Origin: DATCMU01 sp036563245 | GTDB taxonomy: Bacteria; Pseudomonadota; Alphaproteobacteria; Rhizobiales; Devosiaceae | DNA length: 64,000 nucleotides | Assembly (NCBI GenBank): GCA_036563245.1 | Contig: DATCMU010000001.1 | Span: 10,492-74,491, forward strand | Reading direction: 5' to 3' | Shown: positions 51,511-60,523 of the stretch, piece by piece | Layout: each line of letters begins with the position of its first letter | How positions within the stretch are numbered: position 1 is the first letter of the stretch | The notes under the pieces: generated by a model | The model's database searches: none | What the model was told of the DNA's origin: nothing | What the model saw: only the letters and a program-made list of their open reading frames with translations | Program-made: the position numbers and the translations under genes

Positions 51511-52344
51511 ATGAGCATTCTGAAAACGATGCGTTCGCTTCTGGGCCAACAGGCCACCACGCCGGCCTCGCAGCGCCAAAGGCTCGTGCTCGATCCTTTG
51601 CAACGGACGATCTATGCGGTCGGCGACATTCATGGCTGCCTTGAACTGCTGCGCGTCCTGGAGCGCAGGATCGTCGCGCGCAGCCATCACGACGAAGGTG
51701 CTTCGGTCATCGTCATGCTCGGCGACTATGTCGATCGCGGTCCGCACTCGGCCGGGGTTCTGGATCACCTGCTTGCGCCGCCGCCCGAAGGCTTCTCGCG
51801 CCTGTGCCTTGCCGGCAACCATGAGCAGATGATGCTCGATGCCCTTTCCGACCGCGATGCCATGGCGCTGTGGCTTGGCAATGGCGGCCTGGAAACGCTT
51901 CGATCCTACGGCGTTCCGGACGCGGTCATCCGTCATCTGTCACCCCATGACCGGCATGTGTTCGACATCGTGCGCAGCTACGTGCCAAACGAACATATCG
52001 AGTTTCTCTCTGGCCTGCCTGCGGCTGTTCAGGCGGGCGAGTATTTGCTGGTACACGCGGCGATCGACCCTGCCCGCGACCTCTCCGAGCTATCGGATGA
52101 GGCCTTGCTGTGGGCCCGTTTCGAAACCGATGGGGAAGCCGGGACCCAGGGCCCGCTGGTCGTGCACGGGCATACGGTGAAGCGCGAGACCGCGATTGTC
52201 GCAAACCGGCTGTGTCTCGATACCGGCGCATTTGCGACCGGCGTTCTGAGCGCGGCGCGCCTCGGGGCAGATGGAAGCGTCGAGATCTTAACCACTGCAG
52301 GCGAAAGACCGGAATTGCTGCGTCCGGCGACAGCGAAACATTGA
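51511..52344 (+). CDS. PPP-family calcineurin-like phosphatase
   Basis: A 277-residue metallophosphatase with the full PPP signature: GDIHGCLELL (Asp, His), GDYVDRGPHS, GNHEQMML, then VHAAIDPARD and VHGHTVKRE. These residues bind a di-metal centre for Ser/Thr-phosphate or Ap4A hydrolysis. It starts four bases after the polymerase gene and precedes the Wzz/BY-kinase gene, suggesting it acts on a phosphoprotein or phospho-intermediate of polysaccharide synthesis; that role is inferred from context. Confidence 0.92.
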   Translation: MSILKTMRSLLGQQATTPASQRQRLVLDPLQRTIYAVGDIHGCLELLRVLERRIVARSHHDEGASVIVMLGDYVDRGPHSAGVLDHLLAPPPEGFSRLCLAGNHEQMMLDALSDRDAMALWLGNGGLETLRSYGVPDAVIRHLSPHDRHVFDIVRSYVPNEHIEFLSGLPAAVQAGEYLLVHAAIDPARDLSELSDEALLWARFETDGEAGTQGPLVVHGHTVKRETAIVANRLCLDTGAFATGVLSAARLGADGSVEILTTAGERPELLRPATAKH

Positions 52345-52437
52345 AATTCACACGGAACAACAAGACAATGAAAGAATAATATCAAAAAGGCTGCACGTTC
52401 GACCTGGCCTCAACTTTTGCACTGGAAACAATCCTGG

Positions 52438-54606
52438 ATGTCTGACGATTTCCTGCCCGACGACCGCGAAATCGACCTGCGGGCCCTGCTGGGACTGCTG
52501 CGACGGCAATTGCGGCTGATCATCGTTTCCTTTGTGGTTGTCGTCATGGTGGCGGCGCTGGTGGTCTTCTCGCTCACGCCCAAATACACCGCCTCCGCGC
52601 TCATACTTGTCGATCCCGCGCAGAAGAACCTTCTCGATCCGAACAGCGCCAATACCTCGGGCGTTTCGGAGTCATCTCGCGTGGAAAGCGAGGCAGAGAT
52701 CATCCGCTCGGATTCCACCTTGCTCGAGGTCATCAACGACCAGAAACTCATTTCTGACCCCGAATTCGGCGTCTCGCTGGGCCTTCGCGCCTGGCTGACG
52801 GGCATCTTGCGCATCAGCGACGTGAAGCTGCCAACCGGCAAGGAAGCCCTGCACCAGGTTCTGGCAAACCTGCAAAAGGCGGTACACGTCGAACGCCGCG
52901 GCCTTACCTATCTGATCGACATTTCCGTTGATTCCGACAGCCCGGACCGTGCCGCCACGCTCGCCAATGCCATTGCCAACGCCTATATCCACGACCAGGT
53001 GCAGGCCAAGATCGCCGCGACGATTGCCTCGCGCGACATCCTGCAGCGACGCCTCGACCAGGCCAAGCTGGCGTTGAGCGAAAGCGAGACCAGCCTCGAC
53101 GATTTCGTGTTCCAGAATGTCGATCGCATCGTCTCGGAAACGGGCGAGACAAAACTGTCCGATCTGCGCAAGGAACTTACGCTGACCGACCAGAAGCGGG
53201 TCGAGGCCAGCAAGCTCGCCGATCTCGTCGCCAAGGGCATCGACCAGCGCGACTGGCAGACCCTGCAGCAATCGCTCGAGTCCGATGCGGCCAAGGCTCT
53301 GGAGCGGCAGCGCGCGGACCTGATCTCAAGTCTTGCCGGCCTCGATCCGACGGCCCAGCGCGCCGTCGACCTCAAGGCGGAACTCGCCAAGATCGAAGAC
53401 GAACTGACCAAGACCGCGCGAATCGAGTTGTCCGGCCTCAAGAAGAACGTCGCCACTGCCGAAAACGGGATCGCCAACCTCAAGGGCGAGATTCGAACGG
53501 CCGCCCTCAATTCCGATTTGCCGGCGGACCTCTTGACCAACATCTACGGGCTGCAACAGAACGCCGCCGTTTCCAGAAATCAGTACCAGTTGCTGCTGTC
53601 GCGCCTCCGCGACGTCGAGGCCCAGGCTGAACTGCAGCTTCCCGACAGCCGCGTTGTCTCGCCTGCCATCCCGCCAAACCGACCCTCGTTTCCCAAGACC
53701 ACGCTCATGCTCGGCGCATCCGGCCTTATCGGTCTCATGCTGGGGATCGTGCTGGCCTATCTGCGCGAGAACTATATCGGAGGCTTCGTCAGCGACCGCC
53801 AGGTCGAGTCGGTCCTGCATATCCCCGTGTCGGCCTCAGTCCCGCGTCTGAAACTGTCCGGTTCGGGTGGTCAGGGGCCGCGCTCGCCGGCTGAAACGAT
53901 CGTGGCCGAACCCATTTCGGTCTTCTCCGAATCCGTGCGCCGGCTGCGTGCAGGCATCGATCAGTCGATGGACCGGCTTGCCGCAGCCAAATCCACGGCG
54001 GCGGCGGGCGGCACCGTCATCATGGTCACTTCGGCGGTCCCGGGCGAGGGCAAGTCGTCGCTTTCGCTCTCCTTGGGCCGGACCTATGCCCTGGCGGGCC
54101 GGAGCACGATCGTGATCGACTGCGACCTGCGCAAACCGAGCGTCCACCGCCATCTCGACCTCGAGCCGAGTGCGGGACTGTTCGACTATCTGGCCAGCAA
54201 GGGGGAAGGCGTCAGGATCGACGATATCCTGATCCAGGATCCCCTCACCCCCCTTGCGATCATAACGGGAATGCGCCGCGCAAATGCCGCCACCGACCAG
54301 CTCGTCGTGGGCGCCGCGTTCGACAAGCTGCTCGATGCGGCCACCAAGAGTTTCGAGATCGTCATTCTCGACGCCCCGCCAATCGGGCCAATCGTTGACG
54401 GCCTCTACCTGGCGAAGCGCGCCGACATCATCGCAATGGTGATCCAGTGGGCGCAGACGTCGCAGGAGGATGCGCGCCGGGCCCTGTCGGGCCTTCAATC
54501 CGCGAAGCGCCCGGAAACCCAGATCCAGGCCGTGCTCAACGCAACGGACAACGGGCCGTCCAGTTACGGCGGACGGTATTCGGGATATTTCGAGCAGAGC
54601 TATTGA
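52438..54606 (+). CDS. Wzz/BY-kinase polysaccharide co-polymerase
   Basis: A 722-residue protein. Wzz domain with spans at about residues 27-47 and 421-442, separated by a periplasmic coiled coil; then a cytoplasmic BY-kinase with Walker A SAVPGEGKSSLSLS (about 532), Walker A' VIDCDLRKPS (about 559) and Walker B FEIVILDAPP (about 640). The C-terminus SYGGRYSGYFEQSY is a tyrosine cluster for autophosphorylation. It sets chain length and export. ATG 52438 is preferred over an upstream TTG. The preceding 93-base gap is A+T-rich and may hold a promoter. Confidence 0.95.
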   Translation: MSDDFLPDDREIDLRALLGLLRRQLRLIIVSFVVVVMVAALVVFSLTPKYTASALILVDPAQKNLLDPNSANTSGVSESSRVESEAEIIRSDSTLLEVINDQKLISDPEFGVSLGLRAWLTGILRISDVKLPTGKEALHQVLANLQKAVHVERRGLTYLIDISVDSDSPDRAATLANAIANAYIHDQVQAKIAATIASRDILQRRLDQAKLALSESETSLDDFVFQNVDRIVSETGETKLSDLRKELTLTDQKRVEASKLADLVAKGIDQRDWQTLQQSLESDAAKALERQRADLISSLAGLDPTAQRAVDLKAELAKIEDELTKTARIELSGLKKNVATAENGIANLKGEIRTAALNSDLPADLLTNIYGLQQNAAVSRNQYQLLLSRLRDVEAQAELQLPDSRVVSPAIPPNRPSFPKTTLMLGASGLIGLMLGIVLAYLRENYIGGFVSDRQVESVLHIPVSASVPRLKLSGSGGQGPRSPAETIVAEPISVFSESVRRLRAGIDQSMDRLAAAKSTAAAGGTVIMVTSAVPGEGKSSLSLSLGRTYALAGRSTIVIDCDLRKPSVHRHLDLEPSAGLFDYLASKGEGVRIDDILIQDPLTPLAIITGMRRANAATDQLVVGAAFDKLLDAATKSFEIVILDAPPIGPIVDGLYLAKRADIIAMVIQWAQTSQEDARRALSGLQSAKRPETQIQAVLNATDNGPSSYGGRYSGYFEQSY

Positions 54607-54672
54607 GCGCGGTTCAGTCGCGGAACGCCTTGAGAATGCAGCGGGACAGCAGCTGGCCCGCTTGTCCGGGCC

Positions 54673-55653
54673 TCAGGCCATGACTGCCACAGCGTCGCCT
54701 TGCGCCCCGGCATCCGCGGACAGCAATTGGTCGAAATAGGCGATGGTGGCGCCGAGGCCTTCACGAATGCCCACTTTTGGCTCCCAGCCGAGCAATTTGC
54801 GGGCAAGGGATATGTCGGGTTGCCTGCGACGCGGATCGTCCACCGGTAGCGGATGATGGACGATGGACGAGCGGGAATTGGTCATCTCGATGACCAGTTC
54901 CGCCAGGGCCCTGACGGTGATTTCAGCCGGGTTTCCCAGATTGACCGGGCCGGTGGTCTCCGGGCTCGTCCCCATCATCCGGATCATGCCGTCAACCAGG
55001 TCGTCGACATAGCAGAACGAGCGCGTCTGCTCGCCGCTGCCATAGATCGTGATGGGTTCGCCCTTCAATGCCTGCACGATGAAATTGGATACGACACGGC
55101 CATCGTTTGGATGCATGTTCGGCCCGTATGTATTGAAGATACGGACGACCTTGGTCTGCAAGCCGTGCTGACGGCGATAGTCGAAGAACAGTGTTTCGGC
55201 GCAGCGCTTGCCTTCATCATAGCAGGAGCGCGGGCCGATCGGATTGACGTGCCCCCAGTAGGTTTCCGACTGCGGATGCTGTTCGGGATCGCCATAGACC
55301 TCGGAGGTCGAGGCCTGCAGGATGGGCGCCTTCACACGCTTGGCGAGCCCGAGCATGTTGATCGAGCCCAAGACGCTGGCCTTCACCGTCTGGACCGGAT
55401 CGAACTGGTAGTGAACAGGCGATGCCGGGCAAGCGAGATTGTAGATGCGGTCGACCTCGACATGAAGCGGCTGCGTGATGTCGTGCCTGAGAAGTTCGAA
55501 GCGCGGGTGCCCCTGCAAATGCGCGATATTCTCGCGCCTGCCGGTGAACAGGTTGTCCGCGCACAACACATCGTGCCCCTGCGCGACAAGCCGCGTGGAC
55601 AGGTGGGACCCGATGAAGCCGGCGCCGCCGGTAACAAGGATACGTTCACTCAT
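54673..55653 (-). CDS. uxs: UDP-glucuronate decarboxylase (UDP-xylose synthase)
   Basis: A 326-residue extended SDR: VTGGAGFIGSHLSTRL, ADNLFTGRRENIAHL, YNLACPASPVHYQFDPVQTV, STSEVYGDPEQHPQ, catalytic YDEGKR and NTYGPNMHPNDGRVVSNFIV. These match UDP-xylose synthases, which convert UDP-glucuronate to UDP-xylose with NAD+. It implies xylose in the polysaccharide. Second in a minus-strand pair with the sugar transferase gene. Confidence 0.94.
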   Translation of the reverse strand: MSERILVTGGAGFIGSHLSTRLVAQGHDVLCADNLFTGRRENIAHLQGHPRFELLRHDITQPLHVEVDRIYNLACPASPVHYQFDPVQTVKASVLGSINMLGLAKRVKAPILQASTSEVYGDPEQHPQSETYWGHVNPIGPRSCYDEGKRCAETLFFDYRRQHGLQTKVVRIFNTYGPNMHPNDGRVVSNFIVQALKGEPITIYGSGEQTRSFCYVDDLVDGMIRMMGTSPETTGPVNLGNPAEITVRALAELVIEMTNSRSSIVHHPLPVDDPRRRQPDISLARKLLGWEPKVGIREGLGATIAYFDQLLSADAGAQGDAVAVMA

Positions 55654-55699
55654 CTGTCGTTCTACCTATCGCTTGCGAAGAGCGTTGCATTGATCGAGA

Positions 55700-56509
55700 T
55701 CAGGACGCATTTCCGCTGAGAAACTCGTGCTGTATCGTCTTGAGGATGATCCTCAGATCGAGCAGCAGGGACATGTTCTGGATGTAGGCCATGTCGTGGG
55801 CTATACGGGCCTGCGCGATCTCCGGATCGTGCGCCAGCCCCCGGAACCCGTTCACCTGGGCCCACCCCGTGATGCCGGGACGGATCGCGTGCCGCAGGCT
55901 GTAGTAGGGCACGACGTCCTCGTATGCCTTCTCTCCCGCGCGCATGCCGATCGCGTGCGGCCGCGGCCCCACCAGCGACATGTCGCCGATCACGACATTG
56001 ATGAGCTGGGGGAGTTCATCGATCGAGGATCGCCTGATGAACCGGCCGATCGGTGTAATCCTGGGGTCATCGGGCATGGTCTGTTCGACGCCCGTGGGGT
56101 CGCCCTTGTCCGCATACATCGTGCGGAACTTGAAAATCTCGAACCGCTTGCCGCCCAGACCATGCCGTGGCTGGCGGAACAGCGCCGGCCCAGGGCTTGT
56201 CACTCTGATCAGCAGCGCCACCACGATCAACAGGGGTGAAAACATCATCAGCGTGATCGAGGCGGCTGCGATATCCATCGCCCGCTTCACAGCAAGGGTC
56301 AGGCGACGCCGGACCGACATGGCCGGAAGTACGGGGACCTCCGCATCGACGGCGAGGGGAAGTCCGCTCTGCGGAATGACCAGCCGGCTGCCGCTGGAAT
56401 ACTTGCGGGACCTTGTTCCCGACTGGCGCGTGAATGAAACACCAGCGAGTCTTTTGGAAGTCCGGAGGCTTGGTCTGTCTTCGGCAATCGCCATCGATTT
56501 ACTCAACAC
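55700..56509 (-). CDS. polyprenyl-phosphate sugar phosphotransferase (priming enzyme)
   Basis: A 269-residue member of the bacterial sugar transferase family (PF02397): KRAMDIAAASITLMMFSPLL, FRQPRHGLGGKRFEIFKFRT, DELPQLINVVIGDMSLVGPR and RPGITGWAQVNGFRG. It lacks the N-terminal multi-span CoA-binding-like domain of WbaP/WcaJ long forms and has only the re-entrant helix. It transfers the first sugar-1-phosphate to undecaprenyl phosphate. GTG 56509 is taken as start; ATG 56494 is an alternative. Confidence 0.93.
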   Translation of the reverse strand: MLSKSMAIAEDRPSLRTSKRLAGVSFTRQSGTRSRKYSSGSRLVIPQSGLPLAVDAEVPVLPAMSVRRRLTLAVKRAMDIAAASITLMMFSPLLIVVALLIRVTSPGPALFRQPRHGLGGKRFEIFKFRTMYADKGDPTGVEQTMPDDPRITPIGRFIRRSSIDELPQLINVVIGDMSLVGPRPHAIGMRAGEKAYEDVVPYYSLRHAIRPGITGWAQVNGFRGLAHDPEIAQARIAHDMAYIQNMSLLLDLRIILKTIQHEFLSGNAS

Positions 56510-56712
56510 TTCCGATTACATCGTCCTTAACTATTCCTTAACTAAGCATAACTCCTGAGAAATGTCATACGCAAATTCGCATGCAAGATTAGCACTTTGC
56601 CCTATGGTAAAGACCGGAAATCAACAGTTGCACGCGACGGGAACTCTTGCGCAAATCACGGCAAATTGATGCGGGTGTTGCCAACGCATGCCCCTTGCGG
56701 CAGATTCCATGA

Positions 56713-56952
56713 ATGGGATTCGCGGCATTCATCCTTGGTGTCATGACCGGGCTGCGGGGTGGCCCCGTCAGCGCAACCGCGGCGGCAACGCTTCTGGGGC
56801 TGGGTGACTGTGCGATGTGGCTGGCCGGGTTCGGCCCCGGCATCGGCACCGTGATCCTGTCGTCATTCTACTTGTGCTCGGGCTTCGCCCTGTGTTGCCG
56901 GCTGCGCGCATCGGTTCGCGCGCGGCGATCGCCGGATACCGATTTCGCCTGA
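56713..56952 (+). CDS. small membrane protein, hypothetical
   Basis: A 79-residue reading frame with two hydrophobic stretches (VSATAAATLLGLGDCAMWLA and IGTVILSSFYLCSGFALCC) and a basic C-terminus. No good ribosome binding site and no recognised family, so it may not be real. The composition is protein-like and no better gene is present here. Confidence 0.4.
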   Translation: MGFAAFILGVMTGLRGGPVSATAAATLLGLGDCAMWLAGFGPGIGTVILSSFYLCSGFALCCRLRASVRARRSPDTDFA

Positions 56953-57093
56953 TCGGGCCACAAAGGCCCCCAATCCCTGGCGTTCAGGCCCGCCGCGATA
57001 TCTCCAATTTGACTAAAATCCGCACGTCACTTCGAACAGCATTGTAGCGTTCCCCTGACAGGCTTCCTGCACGAACATGCAGGGAGACTGACC

Positions 57094-57666
57094 ATGAAAA
57101 GCGCTCGCGCAGCGATTTTGGCAGCCGTATTCGCCTTCAGCACACTCACGGACGCGACCCTTGCGGCCGTGCAACCCGAAAAGGACAGCCTGCAGAGCTT
57201 CAGAGCCATGTCGCTCTCGCAGAGCACAGCCGCACCGACAGGCTTCATGGTATTCTGCCTGCGGTCGCCGGCGTCCTGCCGCGTCAGCGGAAAGAGCAAG
57301 GTCGACTATACCTCACAGCTTGCCACCACGCTTCGTTCGGTGAATTCGCTGGTCAACCGATCGATCCGTCCGCGACCGGACCGCGGCGACGTATGGCTTG
57401 CCAATGTCCGCTATGGGGATTGCGAGGACTACGCGCTGACCAAGCGCGAGCGGCTGATCCGGATGGGGATTCCCGCGGGCGCCCTGCGTATCGCCACCGC
57501 CCGGACCCGGTCCGGTGAAGGGCACGCCGTCCTCGTCGTGCGCACCGACCATGGCGATTTCGTCCTGGACAACATGAACAATTCCGTCCGGCCATGGTTC
57601 CAGACCGGCTTGCGCTGGATTGCCATGTCAGGAGCCAATCCGTTGCGCTGGAACCGGATTTCCTGA
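57094..57666 (+). CDS. bacterial transglutaminase-like cysteine peptidase (BTLCP)
   Basis: A 190-residue exported protein with signal peptide MKSARAAILAAVFAFSTLTD...A and the DUF920/BTLCP catalytic pattern: RYGDCEDYALTKRERL (Cys), SGEGHAVLVVRT (His) and DFVLDNMNNSVRPW (Asp). Two further Cys lie in FCLRSPASCRVS. In Pseudomonas the family member LapG cleaves a biofilm adhesin; rhizobial BTLCPs are of unknown target. Its presence in a matrix locus suggests periplasmic processing of a surface protein, an inference. Confidence 0.92.
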   Translation: MKSARAAILAAVFAFSTLTDATLAAVQPEKDSLQSFRAMSLSQSTAAPTGFMVFCLRSPASCRVSGKSKVDYTSQLATTLRSVNSLVNRSIRPRPDRGDVWLANVRYGDCEDYALTKRERLIRMGIPAGALRIATARTRSGEGHAVLVVRTDHGDFVLDNMNNSVRPWFQTGLRWIAMSGANPLRWNRIS

Positions 57667-57826
57667 AGAAGTTCCCAAGACGGCCTTCTTGCGCGACCAT
57701 CGCTCTTTTCGCCGCCCCGGTTTATGCCCGGGCGGCGATTTCGTCTGCGCAGGGGCTCCCGTTCGCCGCAGGCTGCGGGCATGACCGTCATTTACCAGTA
57801 CGTCAACAATTTCGCCAAGATTGATG

Positions 57827-57858
57827 GTAAACAATTCCCTAATAGCCTATATGTTTAC
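57827..57858. promoter_or_regulatory. inverted repeat GTAAACA-N18-TGTTTAC
   Basis: The two 7-base arms lie in an A+T-rich stretch 39 to 70 bases before the next start codon, a plausible operator position. No known regulator can be named. Confidence 0.35.
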
Positions 57859-57896
57859 AGTGGCAAGTTAAGTGACGGCAAACTGGGGATTGTGAA

Positions 57897-58691
57897 ATGC
57901 GTGCGAACATTTTGTATTCGGCAGGTACTCTTGCCTTGCTTATTTTTGGCACCTCATCCTACGGCGCCTTCGCCCAAGACACAGCGGCGGCTGAGCCGGG
58001 ACAGGTTGTATCGACGTGCGAAATCGACCCGGATGGCATTTCGGGCAATTGTCCGCCAACCGTGGCGGATCATTTCGGCCTGCTCCAATCGCGCGGCGCG
58101 ACTGCGGACGCCCTGAACTCCGACGTTGCGGCCACCGCCATTGCGTTGGCCGAGCGCGGACAACGCGCCGAGGCCGAGAACAACATTCCCCTTTGCATCG
58201 ACCTTTCGCAAGGCATCCTGCGCACCGCCGAATATTCGACCGACCCGGCCCAGCAGGAAACGATCCGTCAACTCGCGACTTTCATGTGCTGCGTTCGCAT
58301 CGAGGGTGAGCAGGATGGGCTTTACTTCGGCACTACAGCCGCCCTTGCGACGACCGGAACCCTTGAGGACGGCGCAACCGAGGCGGGCGGCCTGGCCTTC
58401 AATGCGCCCAGCGCTGCTTTCGTTGCTGACGGTGTCCTGCCGGGCGACATTCTGGTCATCAAGTCCGGTGCCTCCCAGGGGTATTACGTGATCGCTTCGG
58501 TGGATGGCGAGAACGCGCTGACGGTCCAGCAAAGCAACGCCGATCTGTTCGCCGGTTTCTCCGGCAGCGAGACCGACGTGCAGTACGAGATCAGGCGCCA
58601 GGACAAGCAGTATGCCGAGAACACCTGCACGCCCGGCTTCGTGACCGCGGCCATCCCGATCGTGCCGGCACCTCAGGCCAGCCCGCAATAG
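57897..58691 (+). CDS. secreted hypothetical protein of the polysaccharide locus
   Basis: A 264-residue protein with signal peptide MRANILYSAGTLALLIFGTS...AFA and a Cys pair early in the mature part (STCEIDPDGISGNCPP), later CIDLSQG, MCCVRIEG and NTCTPGF. A middle segment (GDILVIKSGASQGYYVIASV) is beta-rich, and the C-terminus is Pro-rich. GGGGA lies seven bases before the ATG. No family recognised; periplasmic or surface location is expected from the signal peptide and cysteines. Confidence 0.82.
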   Translation: MRANILYSAGTLALLIFGTSSYGAFAQDTAAAEPGQVVSTCEIDPDGISGNCPPTVADHFGLLQSRGATADALNSDVAATAIALAERGQRAEAENNIPLCIDLSQGILRTAEYSTDPAQQETIRQLATFMCCVRIEGEQDGLYFGTTAALATTGTLEDGATEAGGLAFNAPSAAFVADGVLPGDILVIKSGASQGYYVIASVDGENALTVQQSNADLFAGFSGSETDVQYEIRRQDKQYAENTCTPGFVTAAIPIVPAPQASPQ

Positions 58692-58836
58692 GGTTACCTG
58701 GAAGCATCTCGCCGAACGGTCCGTCAGGCGAACCATACCGGCACGGATAATAGCCATGCCGGGCGCGACGGGCACCGGATGTCGGGTCCGCAAAAACCCA
58801 CCAGCCCGTGCGCATTTTCTCTGAAAGTTCACGCCC

Positions 58837-59823
58837 ATGAACGTGCTCGTCACCGGCGGGGCCGGATATATCGGCAGCCACACCTGCAAGGCTCTGCATC
58901 GCGCGGGCCACCTGCCGGTCACCTACGACAACCTGAGCTCAGGGCACGCGCACGCTGTGAAATGGGGGCCGTTGGTTGTCGGGGACATCGCCGACACGAC
59001 ATTGCTGGCCGCGACGCTAGGTGCGCACGACTGCCAGGCGATCATACATTTCGCGGCCCACGCGTATGTCGGTGAATCCGTGGGCGATCCGCTCAAGTAT
59101 TACGCCAACAATGTCGCCGGCACGATTGGCATGATCGAAGCCGCCCGCATCGCCGGCGTCAAGCGGATCGTTTTTTCCAGCACTTGCGCCGTCTTTGGCA
59201 TACCTGGACTGGCGCTGATTGATGAACATGCGGAACGGCGCCCCATCAACCCCTATGGCCGTTCGAAACTGATGGTGGAGACCATCCTCGAGGATTGCTG
59301 GAGTGCATATGGCATCGCCTCCATGGCGCTGCGCTATTTCAATGCCGCCGGCGCGGATCCGGACGGCGAACTGGGTGAGGAACACGATCCCGAGACCCAC
59401 CTGATCCCCCTCGTCCTGCAAAGCGCGCTGGACCCTGCCCGGTCGATCAGCGTTTTCGGCACGGACTATCCTACCCCGGACGGCACCTGCATTCGCGACT
59501 ACGTCCACGTTTCCGACCTCGCGGACGCGCATGTCCTCGCGCTCGACGCCATCGATCGGGCGCCGGGTTTTTCCGCGTGCAATCTGGGAACGGGCCGAGG
59601 CGTTTCCATCTCCGAGGTGGTCGCCGCCGCCAGCCGCCTGACCAATCGGAAGATCAACGTCCGGCATGCGCCGCGAAGGCCTGGGGATCCGCCGGAACTT
59701 GTCGCAGACCCCTCACGCGCCCAAACGGAGTTGGGATGGTCAGCGCGCCGATCGGACCTCGATACGATCCTGTCCGACGCGTGGGCGTGGTTCAAATCGC
59801 AAGGGGCGGACGCCAAAACCTGA
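58837..59823 (+). CDS. galE: UDP-glucose 4-epimerase
   Basis: A 328-residue extended SDR with MNVLVTGGAGYIGSHTCKAL, IHFAAHAYVGESVGDPLKYY, FSSTCAVFG, catalytic YGRSK, RYFNAAGADPDGELGEEHDP and GTDYPTPDGTCIRDYVHVSD, all characteristic of GalE. It interconverts UDP-glucose and UDP-galactose (or a related pair) for polysaccharide building. Stands between the secreted protein and a small membrane protein. Confidence 0.95.
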   Translation: MNVLVTGGAGYIGSHTCKALHRAGHLPVTYDNLSSGHAHAVKWGPLVVGDIADTTLLAATLGAHDCQAIIHFAAHAYVGESVGDPLKYYANNVAGTIGMIEAARIAGVKRIVFSSTCAVFGIPGLALIDEHAERRPINPYGRSKLMVETILEDCWSAYGIASMALRYFNAAGADPDGELGEEHDPETHLIPLVLQSALDPARSISVFGTDYPTPDGTCIRDYVHVSDLADAHVLALDAIDRAPGFSACNLGTGRGVSISEVVAAASRLTNRKINVRHAPRRPGDPPELVADPSRAQTELGWSARRSDLDTILSDAWAWFKSQGADAKT

Positions 59824-60061
59824 GCGTAGCCATCGAAAGCCGTTCAGCTTCCACCGATCCGGGGCAGGATCTCTACGGTTCGCTGCACGACCATGCACAA
59901 AGGGCGCCTTGCTGTCCCAGTATCAAGCGGCCGTCTCTTGCCGCGGCGCATCCGCACGGCCAACGATTGCGGCCCGCCGGCCCTCGATATTGTCTGAACA
60001 TGCCAATAGAATCATCTGATTGGCACTGATTCCTGTTGGTGGGCGGGGGAGGAGACAAGCC

Positions 60062-60388
60062 GTGACGGGCGAAGAGGAAAGCAAGGGAACCCGCCCGCGG
60101 ACGGGCTGGACACCCGAAGCCACGAAAAAGGGTATCGCGCTCCTGGCAGTGATGGCCTTCGTCGTCTGGGCGGCGCCTGAACTGCATTTCTGGGAACACG
60201 GGTGGAATTCGCTGCGGAGCTTCGTGCAGATAGTCCTGCTGCTCGCCCTGGTCGGAATGCCTGTGGTCAGAAGAGCGATCGGGGCGACCATCACCCTTGG
60301 TCTGCTTCTGCTTGCCGGCGGCCTGCCCGGCTTCCTGATCGGCGCGATCGCGCTCGGCATACTCAAGACAGTCGAGCGGACTCGCTAA
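60062..60388 (+). CDS. small integral membrane protein, hypothetical
   Basis: A 108-residue protein: hydrophilic N-terminus, then three hydrophobic segments (KGIALLAVMAFVVWAAPELH, VQIVLLLALVGMPVVRRAIG, TLGLLLLAGGLPGFLIGAIA). GTG 60062 has GGAGGAG eight bases upstream, a good site. No family recognised. It lies between galE and an O-antigen-ligase-like gene, in the same direction. Confidence 0.7.
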   Translation: MTGEEESKGTRPRTGWTPEATKKGIALLAVMAFVVWAAPELHFWEHGWNSLRSFVQIVLLLALVGMPVVRRAIGATITLGLLLLAGGLPGFLIGAIALGILKTVERTR

Positions 60389-60523
60389 TGCCGCTCGTCT
60401 TGAGCGAGACGGCAGCGCCATGTGTTCGCCAGGCGCGGTGCACTAGCCAGGGCCGAAAGCTTTCGCTAGTGACAAGATGCCGGGCGGGGATCGAGCTTCG
60501 GCGGGGATCGACGGCGGGCAGAC

